The notes: generated by a model not told the origin, from the letters alone. 64,000 nt of DNA from Novosphingobium percolationis (GCF_020179425.1 NZ_JAILYM010000008.1:62001-126000); one strand, 5' to 3'. Positions 29,601 to 37,854 are shown, counted from the stretch's first letter. Made by a program: numbers and translations.

Positions 29601-29944
29601 GCCAGCGCGATCCCGCGCGAGCGCGCCAGCGCTTCGACCTGCTGCAGGCCGTAGCTCCAGTAAGGGGTGCCGCCGATCAGCCTGATCAGGATGCCCTTGG
29701 TGCCGCTCAGCGTGCGCTCGACATACGTGTCGACCGACAAGGGGTGCGTCAGCGCGCCCAGGTTGGCGAGGCGCAGCGTCGGGAATGCCGGGTCCGCCAA
29801 CCGCGCCCGATGCCAGCCGCCCGCGAACGCGCCAAGGTCGCTGTCGGAGAACGACAGCACCACCAGATCCGCAGGCTCCTGCCCCAGATCCTGCGGGATG
29901 GAGGTTTCCTCCATCCCGTGCGTTTCGCGGAAGATGATGTGCAT
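26663..29944 (-). CDS. cobN: Cobaltochelatase large subunit CobN
   Basis: The 1093-residue subunit binds hydrogenobyrinic acid a,c-diamide for ATP-driven cobalt insertion with CobS and CobT. Typical segments are GTPYWSYGLQQVEALARSRG, VFQVALATGSRAGW, LVLSTYPGKPHQMAHAVGLD, MVHVGAHGTLEWLPGKAVAL and VVDLWGSATMRTAGEEFAMA. It is shorter than the ~1275-residue P. denitrificans protein but has both ends of the family. ATG 29944 lies 10 nt after cobW. Its AAA+ partner subunits are not encoded in this window. Confidence 0.94.
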   Translation of the reverse strand: MHIIFRETHGMEETSIPQDLGQEPADLVVLSFSDSDLGAFAGGWHRARLADPAFPTLRLANLGALTHPLSVDTYVERTLSGTKGILIRLIGGTPYWSYGLQQVEALARSRGIALAVLPGDGRPDRRLDAASTVPVATLRELDRLCEMGGAEAAQATLSLLADAAGLAVSTMDSCAAFPVAGGWHPDRGLCDPLATTLDAARPLVLIVFYRSYLAAHDLDPFVALHRGFEKAGLSTLSLFVPSLKEPQARAQVDGWVRALAPAAIVNATAFSARDEQGHSPLDAAGAPVFQVALATGSRAGWTAASRGLSPADLAMHVVLPEIDGRVFAGVASFKEATLHDPALGFAQNRHSADGERIAGIVGRVAGWIALAGKPAAERRAALVLSTYPGKPHQMAHAVGLDALASAEAILSDMAEAGFITGAVPDLVAALANESLHWPLAAYRDALAMLPEALRTALRESWGEPEDDPVVVEGAFLFSAVTVGNALVALQPERGAVADRDGTYHDVGLCPRHGYVAFYLWLRAQGIDAMVHVGAHGTLEWLPGKAVALSDGCWPEALTAGLPVIYPFIVNDPGEAAQAKRRIGAVTLGHAPPPLTPTAHGAGLARIETLLDEFSNAGGLDPARRDRLQGTIRDEARALGLEAELGLDTATSLVEAITRIDRFVCDVKESQFGDGLHVFGRGEQGAAERAGLLAALAGRRVPAGPAGSPHRGRTDVLPTGRNLYAIDPRAVPSRSAHAQGVVLAEELVRRHLQDHGDYPRGLVVDLWGSATMRTAGEEFAMALHLLGAKPMWDPASERVTGIEILPLAMLDRPRIDVTLRVSGLFRDAFPTLPVLFGQAVRALCERDEDPEWNPLANTQAMPRVYGPQPGRYGLGMGAAAEVYTEAARQAAGEAWLAASDHALDAPDPRRDGEGLRQRVARADAFVHVQDLAETDLLLAADYAAHEAGFAAAQAVTGGGAALYHLDTRDPARPVARALTEEIARVMRARAAHPGWIAGMMRHGFRGGAELAATLDHLAAFAHLSGSVPPHLFDLYHDATLGQDDVCAFLKRENPAALAAMEARFAALHAAGLWSTRRNSILASLPLSAGAEDGA

Positions 29945-29954
29945 CGCGCGGGGC

Positions 29955-30992
29955 TCAGCGGATGAGAACGGCCTCGATGGCGGCCACGTCCACATGGTCG
30001 CGCTCGGCGATCGCGACCAGCGTGGTGCGACGGGTTTCATCCGCGCGCCAGGGGCGATCGTACTGATGTCGCACGCGCGACCCCACCGCTTGCACCAGCA
30101 GTCGCATCGGCTTGCCCGTCACGGCGGCATGACCCTTCACGCGCAAGATGCGGTGATCGCGCGCCAGCGTTTCGATCCGGGCGACGAGGTCGGCCGGGTC
30201 GGAAATCTCGCCCAGCGTGACCACGGTGCTGTCGAAATCGTCGTGCTCGTGATCGTCCTCGCCGTCGTGGTGCGAGGGGCGCGCGTCGATGTCATCTTCG
30301 GCGGCGGCATCGAGGCCGAGGATCACGCGCGGATCGACCACACCGTCGACCAGCTCGATCACCGGCACGGGGCGGGGGGCCTCTGCAGCGATCACCGCGC
30401 GCGCGGCAGCGACGCCCTCCGGCCCTGCCAGGTCCACCTTGGTCAGCAGGACCATGTCGGCGCAGGCGAGCTGGTCCTCGAACACTTCGGACAGCGGGGT
30501 TTCGTGATCGATGCCCGGATCGGCCGCGCGCTGCGCGTCCAGCGCCGCCACATCGGGCGCGAACCGCCCCTCGGCCACGGCTTCCGCATCGGCCAGCGCC
30601 AGCACGCCGTCGACCGTGATCCGGCTGCGGATCGCGGGCCAGTCGAAGGCCTTGAGCAGCGGCTTGGGCAAGGCCAGCCCCGATGTCTCGATCAGGATGT
30701 GATCGGGACGCGGATCGAGCGCGAGCAGCTTTTCCACGGTGGGGATGAAATCGTCCGCCACGGTGCAGCAGATGCATCCATTGGCCAGTTCGACGATGTT
30801 TTCGGCCGGGCAATCGGGAATGGCGCACGACTGGAGGATATCGCCGTCCACGCCCAGCGTGCCGAATTCGTTGACCACCACGGCCAACCTGCGCCCCCCG
30901 GCATTGCGGATCAGGTGGCTGATGAGCGTGGTCTTCCCCGCGCCGAGAAAGCCGGTGACGATGGTGACGGGCACCTTCGAAAGATCGGACAC
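29955..30992 (-). CDS. cobW: CobW-family GTP-binding metallochaperone
   Basis: The 345-residue G3E GTPase has the P-loop VTGFLGAGKTTLISHL near residue 12, the thiol metal site NGCICCTVADDF, and a His/Asp-rich insert HHDGEDDHEHDDFD in the C-terminal half. CobW proteins are thought to deliver Co(II) to the cobaltochelatase. It is the first gene of the operon and directly precedes cobN, in keeping with that role. GTG 30992 is chosen because GGGAGAG stands about 6 nt upstream. The 190-nt leader carries the cobalamin riboswitch. Confidence 0.92.
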   Translation of the reverse strand: MSDLSKVPVTIVTGFLGAGKTTLISHLIRNAGGRRLAVVVNEFGTLGVDGDILQSCAIPDCPAENIVELANGCICCTVADDFIPTVEKLLALDPRPDHILIETSGLALPKPLLKAFDWPAIRSRITVDGVLALADAEAVAEGRFAPDVAALDAQRAADPGIDHETPLSEVFEDQLACADMVLLTKVDLAGPEGVAAARAVIAAEAPRPVPVIELVDGVVDPRVILGLDAAAEDDIDARPSHHDGEDDHEHDDFDSTVVTLGEISDPADLVARIETLARDHRILRVKGHAAVTGKPMRLLVQAVGSRVRHQYDRPWRADETRRTTLVAIAERDHVDVAAIEAVLIR

Positions 30993-31125
30993 GTACAACT
31001 CTCCCGCGCGCCAGAGCGAGACAGGGCGGGGCTTGCCGGACAGGTCCGGTCGGTGCGCGACGACGGGCGGGCGCGACGAAGCGCCCGTGACCACGCAACC
31101 CGTGCAGCCCCAGCCACACAGCTTC

Positions 31126-31184
31126 GTCGCTCAGACGGAGAGTTACCGTGCCGTGACCATCCCCTGGACCAAGGCAAGAGCGAC
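31126..31184 (-). promoter_or_regulatory. Expression platform of the cobW-operon riboswitch
   Basis: Downstream of the aptamer on the minus strand, GTCGCTC (31184-31178) can pair with GAGCGAC (31132-31126) around a 45-nt loop containing CCAGGGGATGG. The same pair with identical spacing occurs after the second riboswitch (34636-34694). No uridine run follows, so control by ribosome access or rho is more likely than intrinsic termination. Assignment is by conservation between the two copies. Confidence 0.6.
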
Positions 31185-31390
31185 CGGTGCGCCGGCAGGT
31201 CTCCTGGCTCGCGGGTCACAGCTTGATGCACGCCTTCCCAGACCGGCGCGTGCGCCGTCCAGTGGCTGCCCCTCGAAGGAGGCCAGTGCATCGCGCTATC
31301 CGCTTACAGTTGCAGGGACAGCCGCGGATTTGGGAAGGTTCGCTTCCCGCACCGCATTCCCGATTAAGCCCGTTTCCGGGCACCGGCGCG
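31185..31390 (-). promoter_or_regulatory. Cobalamin (AdoCbl-type) riboswitch upstream of the B12 operon
   Basis: On the minus strand the sequence runs through GGTGCCCGG...TTAATCGGGAA, GGCTGTCCCTGCAACTGTAA and GCCACTGG to the B12 box AGCCAGGAGACCTGCC (31209-31194), all hallmarks of cobalamin riboswitches. It lies 193 nt before the cobW start, so high cobalamin should lower expression of the whole cob operon. It occupies most of the gap between the NiCoT gene end and cobW. Confidence 0.95.
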
Positions 31391-31471
31391 ATCATGTGAA
31401 GGCCAAGCCAAGGCCATGCCTTCATGGGGCGATCTAGCGGGGTATCGCGGCCGATGCAATCACCTCGCAAG

Positions 31472-32536
31472 CTAAGGCGTCGTCGAAACCTCTATTTCGT
31501 CCAGCCGCTTCCAGCGATAGATGGCGAAGCTGGCCACCCAGCAGGCCACGAACAGGGCGATGATGGCAAAGCCAAGGCTGTTGAAATGCGTGCCCAGATC
31601 GGCGGCGAAGCTCCATGGCCAGCCGGTCAGCGCAAACCTGCTGCCGATCAGCGCAACCGTTTCGATGCCGCCGATCACGATCGCGACCGCTGCGGAAATC
31701 AGCGTGATGGTGATGTTGTAGTACAGCTTGCGGATCGGCTTCACGAACGCCCACTCATAGGCGCCGAGCATGACCACGCCATCGACCGTGTCGATCAGCG
31801 CCATGCCGGCGGCGAACAGCGCGGGCAGCACCAGGATGGTCGCAATGGAAAGGCCGTTGGCCGCCTGGCTGGCCGACATGCCAAGGATGGCGACTTCGGT
31901 CGCGGTATCGAACCCCAGCCCGAACAGGAACCCCAGCGGGGCCATGTGCCATGGCTTTGCCACCAGCCGGAACAGGCGCCCGAACACGCGCGACAGCACG
32001 CCGCGCGATCCGGTCAGGATGTCCAGATCCTCCTCGACGTAGGTTCCCCCGGCGCGGACGTGCCGGAACGTCCGCCAGACCGAGCGCAGGATCACGAGGT
32101 TCATCGCCGCGATGGTGAACAGGAACAGGGCAGAGGCCGATGTCGCGATCAGCGCGCCGATGTCCTTGAAGGCGCTGAACTGCGCCAATGCGGTCGTGGT
32201 CAGCGCAATGGTGGTCGATGCCACGGCGATGATCGCGGAGTGCCCGATGGCGAACCAGAACCCGACCGAGATCGGGCGCTGGCCCTGCTGCATCAGCTTG
32301 CGGGTGACGTTGTCGATGGCGGCGATGTGGTCGGCGTCGACCGCATGGCGCAGGCCCAGCCCCCAGGCCAGCAGCGCCGTGCCGAGCATCAGCGGCTGTG
32401 CATGAAACAGGCTGAACGCCCACATCCACGCCAGCAGGTTGGCGCCGACCAGCCCGGCAAACAGCCAGCCGATCCTGCGGCGAAGGGAAGGGGTGGAAGC
32501 CGGAGCGCGGTCGCGCGGCTTGAGAAGCGCGGCCAT
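31472..32536 (-). CDS. NiCoT-family nickel/cobalt permease
   Basis: The 354-residue polytopic inner-membrane protein belongs to the HoxN/NixA (NiCoT) family. The signature RHAVDADHIAAIDNVTRK lies in helix II, with FWFAIGHSAIIAV, LGFLFGLGFDTATEVAIL and FAAGMALIDTVDGVVMLGAY also conserved. Co-regulation with the corrinoid receptor by a cobalamin riboswitch indicates Co(II) as substrate. The start ATG 32536 overlaps the receptor stop by one base (TGATG). Confidence 0.92.
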   Translation of the reverse strand: MAALLKPRDRAPASTPSLRRRIGWLFAGLVGANLLAWMWAFSLFHAQPLMLGTALLAWGLGLRHAVDADHIAAIDNVTRKLMQQGQRPISVGFWFAIGHSAIIAVASTTIALTTTALAQFSAFKDIGALIATSASALFLFTIAAMNLVILRSVWRTFRHVRAGGTYVEEDLDILTGSRGVLSRVFGRLFRLVAKPWHMAPLGFLFGLGFDTATEVAILGMSASQAANGLSIATILVLPALFAAGMALIDTVDGVVMLGAYEWAFVKPIRKLYYNITITLISAAVAIVIGGIETVALIGSRFALTGWPWSFAADLGTHFNSLGFAIIALFVACWVASFAIYRWKRLDEIEVSTTP

Positions 32537-34548
32537 CAGAAGTTGACCTTTGCGCCAAAGCGCAGCGTTCGCGGTTCCACCACGCGGCTCAATCGACCGG
32601 CCGCAGGGCCATCGGCATCAAAGGCCGGGATATAGGATTCGTAGTAGTAGGCGATGTCCTTGTCCTTGCTGGCCAGCACGTTCAGCACTTCGCCGTAAAG
32701 CTCGATGCGTTTGCCGGTCCATGCGGCGCGGGCATTGACCACCGTGCTGCCGCGATCGCGGATGCTGTTGTCCTCGATCAGCGGCGAAGGCCCGAGGTGG
32801 CGGACCCGTACACTGGCCTTCCAGGGGTCAAGGATCACGGCCACGCTTGCCGACGCGGCGCCTTCAAAGGCATTGGGGATGTGGTCGCCGTTGTCGTAGC
32901 GCGCATGGCTGATGGTGTAGTTGCCATCCAGCGCAAGCCATGGAAGCGCCCGCCAGAAGGCCGTGGCCTCATACCCTTTGCGGCGGCTGGCCCCCGACGG
33001 TTCCACCGCGTTGGAATCGCCGACGAAGCGGAGTTCGCTGTCCACGCCCAGCCACCAACGGGTCAGTGTCAGCGTTACGCCGGAAAACTGCGCCCGCGCG
33101 CCCAGTTCGCGACCCGATCCGCGTACCAGCGCCGGAACCGGCGTTGTCGCGTTGACGGTGCCGCGCACGTCGTTGGAGTGAAAGCCACGCCCCCAGTTGC
33201 CATAGACTTCCAGATGCGGTGTCACGGCCCAGGACACAGACGCCTTGGGCGAGACCAGGAATGCCGATCCATCCCCCTGGCCCAGCGCCGCCGCGGCGGC
33301 ATCGCGCGCCTTGATGGAATAGCGGTAGTAGTCGCCACGCAGGCCGCCCGTCAGGCGCAGTCCGGCCATCGGTGCCCAGGTCGCTTCGCCATAGAGCGCG
33401 GTCGACAGTTCCTTGACCCGGTAGTGGCCCAGCGATGCCAGGAACCGCCGGTCGACCGTCCGGTTCACGCCGACGTTGCCGATCGCATCGTACCGGCTCT
33501 CGATGCCGGTCGACAGCGTCAGCGCGGGGCCGATCGACCAGTTCTTCTGTGCGGTAAGCCCCATGATCCAGCGCTGGTCGAATTGCGCGATCTGCGCGCT
33601 GGTCCCGTCGGGATCGGCATAAGTCGGGTTGGAGAACATCGACCAGTCGTAGAACTGGGCATAGGCGTTGGCGTGCCATGTCGGCTGCTGCACCGCAATG
33701 TTGCCGATCAGGCGCGTGGTCTCGCCCCGCGCGGATGGATCGGGCGAGCAGAACACGTCGGGGCAGAGCGGTGTGCCGATGATGCGCTCGGGGATTTGCT
33801 CGGTCGGCCGCCATGTGGCGCGATAGGCGTGCAGCGATGCTTCCAGCGTTCCCTTGCCTGCCGGCGCTCGATACTTGGCGAAGCCGGCATAGTGGCGCAG
33901 CCGCTCGGGCTCCTGCCATGGTCCGTCATAGATCTTGGCCTGTCCCACCAGCGTCAGGTCGCCTGCGCCCAGATGGTGCATGGTTCCGCCCGCCGCCAGC
34001 CTGCGCCAGCCATACGAACCGCTTTCAAGCGAGGCCCAAGGCCGATCGTACCCGTCAACGGTAGCCATGTACGCGGCTCCGGCCAGCGCCAGATCGCCGC
34101 CATCGGCGCGATAGGGGCCTTTGCGGAAGTCCTCGCGGGCGATGACTTCGGGGATCAGGCCATTGAGATCGAGGTAGCCTTGCCCGTGCCCGTGCGTGCG
34201 AAAGTTCATCTGCACGCCGTCGATATAGGTGGTGAAGTCCGATCCGTGGTCGAGGTTGAAGCCGCGCAGGAAGTACTGGTTGGCCTTGCCGCTGCCGGAA
34301 TGCTGCGCAGCGACCATGCCGGGCACGGCCTCCAGCAGTTCGGCCACGCGCAGCAGCGGGCGCACGAGCAGGTCGGCCCCGCCGACGCTGCCTTCGCTTG
34401 CGGCATGGGCGGTGCCGATCTTGGTTTCGCCGCGTCCGAACACGACGATGCCGGCGGCTGCCGCGTCGTCTTCGGCTGCGTTGGCAGGGCATGGCGTGGT
34501 GCAGAGGGACAGCGCCAGCGCGCTGGCGGGAAGAATGGGCTTGATCAC
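32536..34548 (-). CDS. TonB-dependent receptor under cobalamin riboswitch control (probable corrinoid or cobalt receptor)
   Basis: The 670-residue outer-membrane protein has a signal peptide (to about PANAAEDD), a TonB-box-like GIVVFGRGE, a plug (LLRVAELLEAVPGMVAAQHS; NQYFLRGFNLDHGSDFTTYI) and a 22-strand-type barrel ending in the aromatic LRFGAKVNF. Start GTG 34548 is chosen for its position before the signal peptide. Sequence alone resembles general sphingomonad TonB receptors; the riboswitch and the coupled cobalt permease argue for uptake of corrinoid or a cobalt chelate. Confidence 0.9.
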   Translation of the reverse strand: MIKPILPASALALSLCTTPCPANAAEDDAAAAGIVVFGRGETKIGTAHAASEGSVGGADLLVRPLLRVAELLEAVPGMVAAQHSGSGKANQYFLRGFNLDHGSDFTTYIDGVQMNFRTHGHGQGYLDLNGLIPEVIAREDFRKGPYRADGGDLALAGAAYMATVDGYDRPWASLESGSYGWRRLAAGGTMHHLGAGDLTLVGQAKIYDGPWQEPERLRHYAGFAKYRAPAGKGTLEASLHAYRATWRPTEQIPERIIGTPLCPDVFCSPDPSARGETTRLIGNIAVQQPTWHANAYAQFYDWSMFSNPTYADPDGTSAQIAQFDQRWIMGLTAQKNWSIGPALTLSTGIESRYDAIGNVGVNRTVDRRFLASLGHYRVKELSTALYGEATWAPMAGLRLTGGLRGDYYRYSIKARDAAAAALGQGDGSAFLVSPKASVSWAVTPHLEVYGNWGRGFHSNDVRGTVNATTPVPALVRGSGRELGARAQFSGVTLTLTRWWLGVDSELRFVGDSNAVEPSGASRRKGYEATAFWRALPWLALDGNYTISHARYDNGDHIPNAFEGAASASVAVILDPWKASVRVRHLGPSPLIEDNSIRDRGSTVVNARAAWTGKRIELYGEVLNVLASKDKDIAYYYESYIPAFDADGPAAGRLSRVVEPRTLRFGAKVNF

Positions 34549-34635
34549 GATACGAAGTGCTCCGGCATCTTGCGACTGAACCGGACGCCCGCGCGCGCGA
34601 CGTTGCCGTCGCCCGACGAGTGCCGGTGGTTGAAC

Positions 34636-34694
34636 GTCGCTCAGACGGAGTTCACCGTGCCTTGGCCATCCCCTGGGCCAGGGCAAGAGCGACC
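34636..34694 (-). promoter_or_regulatory. Expression platform of the receptor-operon riboswitch
   Basis: GTCGCTC (34694-34688) and GAGCGAC (34642-34636) on the minus strand can pair around a 45-nt loop with CCAGGGGATGG, matching position for position the arrangement after the cobW riboswitch. It lies 88 nt before the receptor GTG. Pairing and conservation are seen; the switching mechanism is inferred. Confidence 0.6.
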
Positions 34695-34915
34695 AGACGC
34701 CGGCAGGTCTCCTGGCTCGCGGGTCATCGCTTGATGCATGCCTTCCCAGGCCTCGCATGGTTCTGCGTCCGGCCCAGTGGCTACTTCCCCGTGATTCCAG
34801 GGGAAGCGGTTGCATCGCGCTCGCCGCTTACAGTTGCAGGGACAGCCTCGGCTTCGGACCGGCACGAAGCCGATCCTCACCGCGTTCCCGTTTAAGCCCT
34901 TTCGGGCACCGGCGC
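34695..34915 (-). promoter_or_regulatory. Cobalamin riboswitch upstream of the receptor/NiCoT operon
   Basis: Reading the minus strand: GGTGCCCGAAAGGGCTTAAA, CCGAGGCTGTCCCTGCAACT, GCCACTGGGCC and the B12 box AGCCAGGAGACCTGCC (34718-34703). These match the cobalamin riboswitch consensus. It should repress corrinoid/cobalt uptake when cobalamin is plentiful. Confidence 0.95.
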
Positions 34916-35519
34916 GATCATTTGTGCCTGCGGAATGTCGCCGCAGGCAGGGGGTGTCTAGTTGAAATGATAAGCGATGCAAGCCCGCATCGCCTGCCTG
35001 CGCGCGCGCTCGCGCTGCCCGTGCGCTGTCACGAACGGCTGCGGTCGTATGCGCCCTTGGAGCGCGTTGTCCGCATTTAGTGAACGTTTGCTACAGCCGC
35101 GCGCGATGAAAAAAGGCTTATCTTTCTATGTTTTTGCCACTCCATGGAGTCCCCTTCAGTCCGTGGCGGTTGATTGGGCGCGCCAGACCGTTTGGCCTTG
35201 CTGGCAGCCTGGGATGCCGCGGTGTCGCCTGGCTAAGGATGAATGATGTTGAGCCGATTGTGGGGGACGGCGTCCAGAAATCTAGGGGCTGCTCACTCTG
35301 GCCCGGCCAACGGGTCATGGCCTGATCGTAAGAACGCAATCGGAGTCGCAAATTTCTGCGTTCCGGAAGTCACGGATGAGCCTGCGCGCGCCAGGCCGCA
35401 GGGTTGGATTGCGTGATCCGGGGTTGGCGGCATTAGACACATTTAGATACGATTCAGCAACAAGATATTGCGAACGATTATCAATCTCGTTAGGAGGGCG
35501 GGACTCGAAGGGGGATTGA
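34916..35519. other. Intergenic region between divergent operons
   Basis: This 600-bp stretch separates the minus-strand riboswitch leader from the plus-strand porin gene and must hold both promoters. No gene-like frame, tRNA or intrinsic terminator was found. The one notable element is the Fur-like sequence near 35471-35490, listed separately. Base composition is lower in GC than the flanking genes. Confidence 0.6.
35471..35490 (+). promoter_or_regulatory. Possible Fur/iron-responsive site
   Basis: GCGAACGATTATCAATCTCG partly resembles the alternating NATWAT pattern of Fur boxes (GATTATCAAT core), about 30 nt upstream of the porin ATG. Match is partial and no -35/-10 could be fixed, so this is a suggestion only. 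Confidence 0.25.
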
Positions 35520-36908
35520 ATGAAGAAGATCGCAGCACTGCTCGCGGCGACATGCCTGGCGACCGCCACGCCTGCGATCGCCGCAGACGTTTCGCTCGAA
35601 GCGCAGGTCGCGCAGCTCAAGGCGCAAGTGGCAGCACAGAACGAGCTGCTGGCATCGCAGGCCGCGCGCCTCGAACAGATCGAGGCGCGGTTGCGGGCGG
35701 CATCCGAACCCGCGCAGTCGCTCGCTGTTGCGGCGCCCCCGGTGGTCGATCAGGGCACGACGCCAGCCTCCGCGCCGACGCAGGCGCTGGCGGTCAATGC
35801 CGGCAGGGCCGGATCGGGCGCAGCCTTTGGCTCCGACACGACGATCGGCGGCTATGGCGAGATCACCTACAACGGTTACCTCAAGGACAGCAGCCGCAAC
35901 CAGGCCGACCTCAAGCGGCTTGTGTTATTCGTCGGCCACCGCTTCAGCGACAAGTTGAGCTTCACCAGCGAGATCGAGGTGGAACACGCGGTCGCCAGCG
36001 CCGGGGACGAGGGCGAGGTCGCCATCGAGCAGGCCTATCTCGACTATGCGATCAATTCGTCGCTGAACCTCAAGGCCGGCCTGTTCCTGATGCCGTTCGG
36101 CTTCCTCAACCGCAGTCACGAGCCGCCGGTGTTCTATGGCGTCGAACGCAACGAGGTCGAGACGCGGATCATCCCGTCGACATGGCGCGAAGGCGGCGTG
36201 AGCCTCTATGGCAGCACGCCGTTCGGGCTGAACTACGACGTGGGCGTGACGACCGGCTTCGATATCGCCAAGCTCGACGATGCGGGCGCGCCGCTTGCCG
36301 GATCGCACCAGGAATTGCAGCTGGCCAAGGCGTCGAACCTGTCGTTTTACGGCTCGCTGGAATATCAGGGCGTGCCCGGCCTGCTTGTCGGCGGGGCAGT
36401 GTTCAGCGGCAATGCCACGCACAACAACGCCGATTTCAAGGCGGACAACGCCCTGCCAGACTTCTCCGGGATCACGTCGCGCATCACCTTGTGGGACGTG
36501 CATGGCCGCTGGCAGCACAAGGGCTTTGACTTCCAGGCGCTTTATGCGCGCGGGACGGTCAGCCGCGCCGCCGCGCTCGATGGCGTGGTCGCCGCCTACA
36601 ACGCGGCCAACGGCACCGTTCTGACGCTGGCGCCTTCGGCCTTCTACGGCTGGTACGCGCAAGGTGCGTACAGCATCGCGCTGGGCGGCGAGGCGACGCT
36701 CGACCCGTTCGTGCGCTACGAGAAGTTCGACACGCAGGCCGTGCTGCCGCTGGGCCTGTTGTCCGATCCCGTAAACCGCGACCGGGTGCTGACGACGGGT
36801 CTGTCGTTCCACCCGCTGCGCTCGGTGGTGGTCAAGGTAGATTATCAGAAATTCTTCCAAAACAAGGACAACAACCGGTTCAATTTGGGCCTTGGCTACA
36901 TGTTCTGA
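35520..36908 (+). CDS. Outer-membrane porin with N-terminal coiled coil (OprP-like)
   Basis: The 462-residue protein has a signal peptide (MKKIAALLAATCLATATPAI, cleaved after IAA), a heptad-rich segment AQVAQLKAQVAAQNELLASQ, a Pro/Ala linker, and a 16-strand-type barrel ending LGLGYMF with terminal Phe. The barrel (GYGEITYNGYLK; IPSTWREGGVSLYGSTPFGL) resembles phosphate-selective-porin-like proteins common in sphingomonads. GGAGGG lies just before ATG 35520. It starts a five-gene plus-strand cassette with flavin-related genes. The permeant is unknown. Confidence 0.85.
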   Translation: MKKIAALLAATCLATATPAIAADVSLEAQVAQLKAQVAAQNELLASQAARLEQIEARLRAASEPAQSLAVAAPPVVDQGTTPASAPTQALAVNAGRAGSGAAFGSDTTIGGYGEITYNGYLKDSSRNQADLKRLVLFVGHRFSDKLSFTSEIEVEHAVASAGDEGEVAIEQAYLDYAINSSLNLKAGLFLMPFGFLNRSHEPPVFYGVERNEVETRIIPSTWREGGVSLYGSTPFGLNYDVGVTTGFDIAKLDDAGAPLAGSHQELQLAKASNLSFYGSLEYQGVPGLLVGGAVFSGNATHNNADFKADNALPDFSGITSRITLWDVHGRWQHKGFDFQALYARGTVSRAAALDGVVAAYNAANGTVLTLAPSAFYGWYAQGAYSIALGGEATLDPFVRYEKFDTQAVLPLGLLSDPVNRDRVLTTGLSFHPLRSVVVKVDYQKFFQNKDNNRFNLGLGYMF

Positions 36909-36925
36909 TCTGAAGGTTTTTCCCG

Positions 36926-37843
36926 ATGCACAATATTGATGGACGGTCCTGCCGCGGCTTGCGGACGGGAATGCTGGCTGGTGCCTGCGCAATGCTGCTG
37001 CCTACGGCGGCTTATGCCGACGAGAACCTCTTCGGCTATAACACCGGCGCGGAGACGCTACCCAAGGGATCCGGTGAAATCTACGTGTTCAACACGCTGC
37101 GCACCGACAAGGGCCAGGGGACATACAAGGCGCTCGATACCGAAATCGAAGGGGAATACGGCGTCACCGACCGGATCACGCTGTCAGCGGCGGCGAGCTT
37201 CCTCACTATCGACACGCACGGCCTGCTGATCGATGGCTATCTGCCGGCGGCGATCGACAAGGGCCCGCGCTTTTCGGGCATCGAGGCCAAGGCCAAGTTC
37301 AACGTGCTGAGCCCGGCGCTCGACAACTTCGGGCTGGCGGTCATCACCTCGGCCGAGGTCAAGAAGCTCGATCCGCACAGTGGGCAGGACAAGACCGAAT
37401 ATGAAGGCAAGGTCGTTCTCGCCGCGCAGAAGTATTTCCGGCAAGGGCAGATCGTGTGGGTCGCCAACCTGGGGCTGAAGGCCGGGCACGAAACCCGCAA
37501 GGCGATCGCCAACCTGCCGGACGGCTTCGACTGGCCGACCACGCCGGAAATGGAAATCGAACTGTCGGCGGGCACGGGCCTGACGTACCGCGTGGCGCCC
37601 AACTGGTTTGTCGGCGCGGAAACGCAATATACCTCGGAATACGAGACCGAGGTCGGGCAGGAGCGCTGGTCGCTGTTCGCGGGGCCGACAATCCATTATG
37701 GCGGGCAGAAGTTCTGGGCGACAGCGACATGGTTTCCGCAGCTCAAGGGCGGGGGCGAGCGCTATCCGGGGCAGACTGGCAACCTGCACCTGATCGAAAA
37801 GACCAAGACCGAGTTCCGGCTGAAGCTGGGCATGAATTTCTGA
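36926..37843 (+). CDS. Outer-membrane beta-barrel protein (DUF6662-like)
   Basis: The 305-residue protein has a signal sequence (about residues 15-36, ending AYA), then DENLFGYNTGAETLPKGSGE and alternating amphipathic strands ending with FRLKLGMNF, a terminal-Phe barrel signature. The N-terminal LFGY...ETLPKG pattern resembles proteins I associate with DUF6662, but this match is from memory. It begins 17 nt after the porin gene and precedes the FMN-binding gene by 11 nt, so the three are probably one operon. Function is unknown; an outer-membrane partner for electron transfer or metal binding is possible. Confidence 0.75.
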   Translation: MHNIDGRSCRGLRTGMLAGACAMLLPTAAYADENLFGYNTGAETLPKGSGEIYVFNTLRTDKGQGTYKALDTEIEGEYGVTDRITLSAAASFLTIDTHGLLIDGYLPAAIDKGPRFSGIEAKAKFNVLSPALDNFGLAVITSAEVKKLDPHSGQDKTEYEGKVVLAAQKYFRQGQIVWVANLGLKAGHETRKAIANLPDGFDWPTTPEMEIELSAGTGLTYRVAPNWFVGAETQYTSEYETEVGQERWSLFAGPTIHYGGQKFWATATWFPQLKGGGERYPGQTGNLHLIEKTKTEFRLKLGMNF

Positions 37844-37854
37844 GGAGTCGCATC

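Noticed and set aside
34641-34982. A minus-strand frame through the receptor-operon riboswitch
   Set aside because: It covers the structured aptamer and B12 box; coding is not plausible there.
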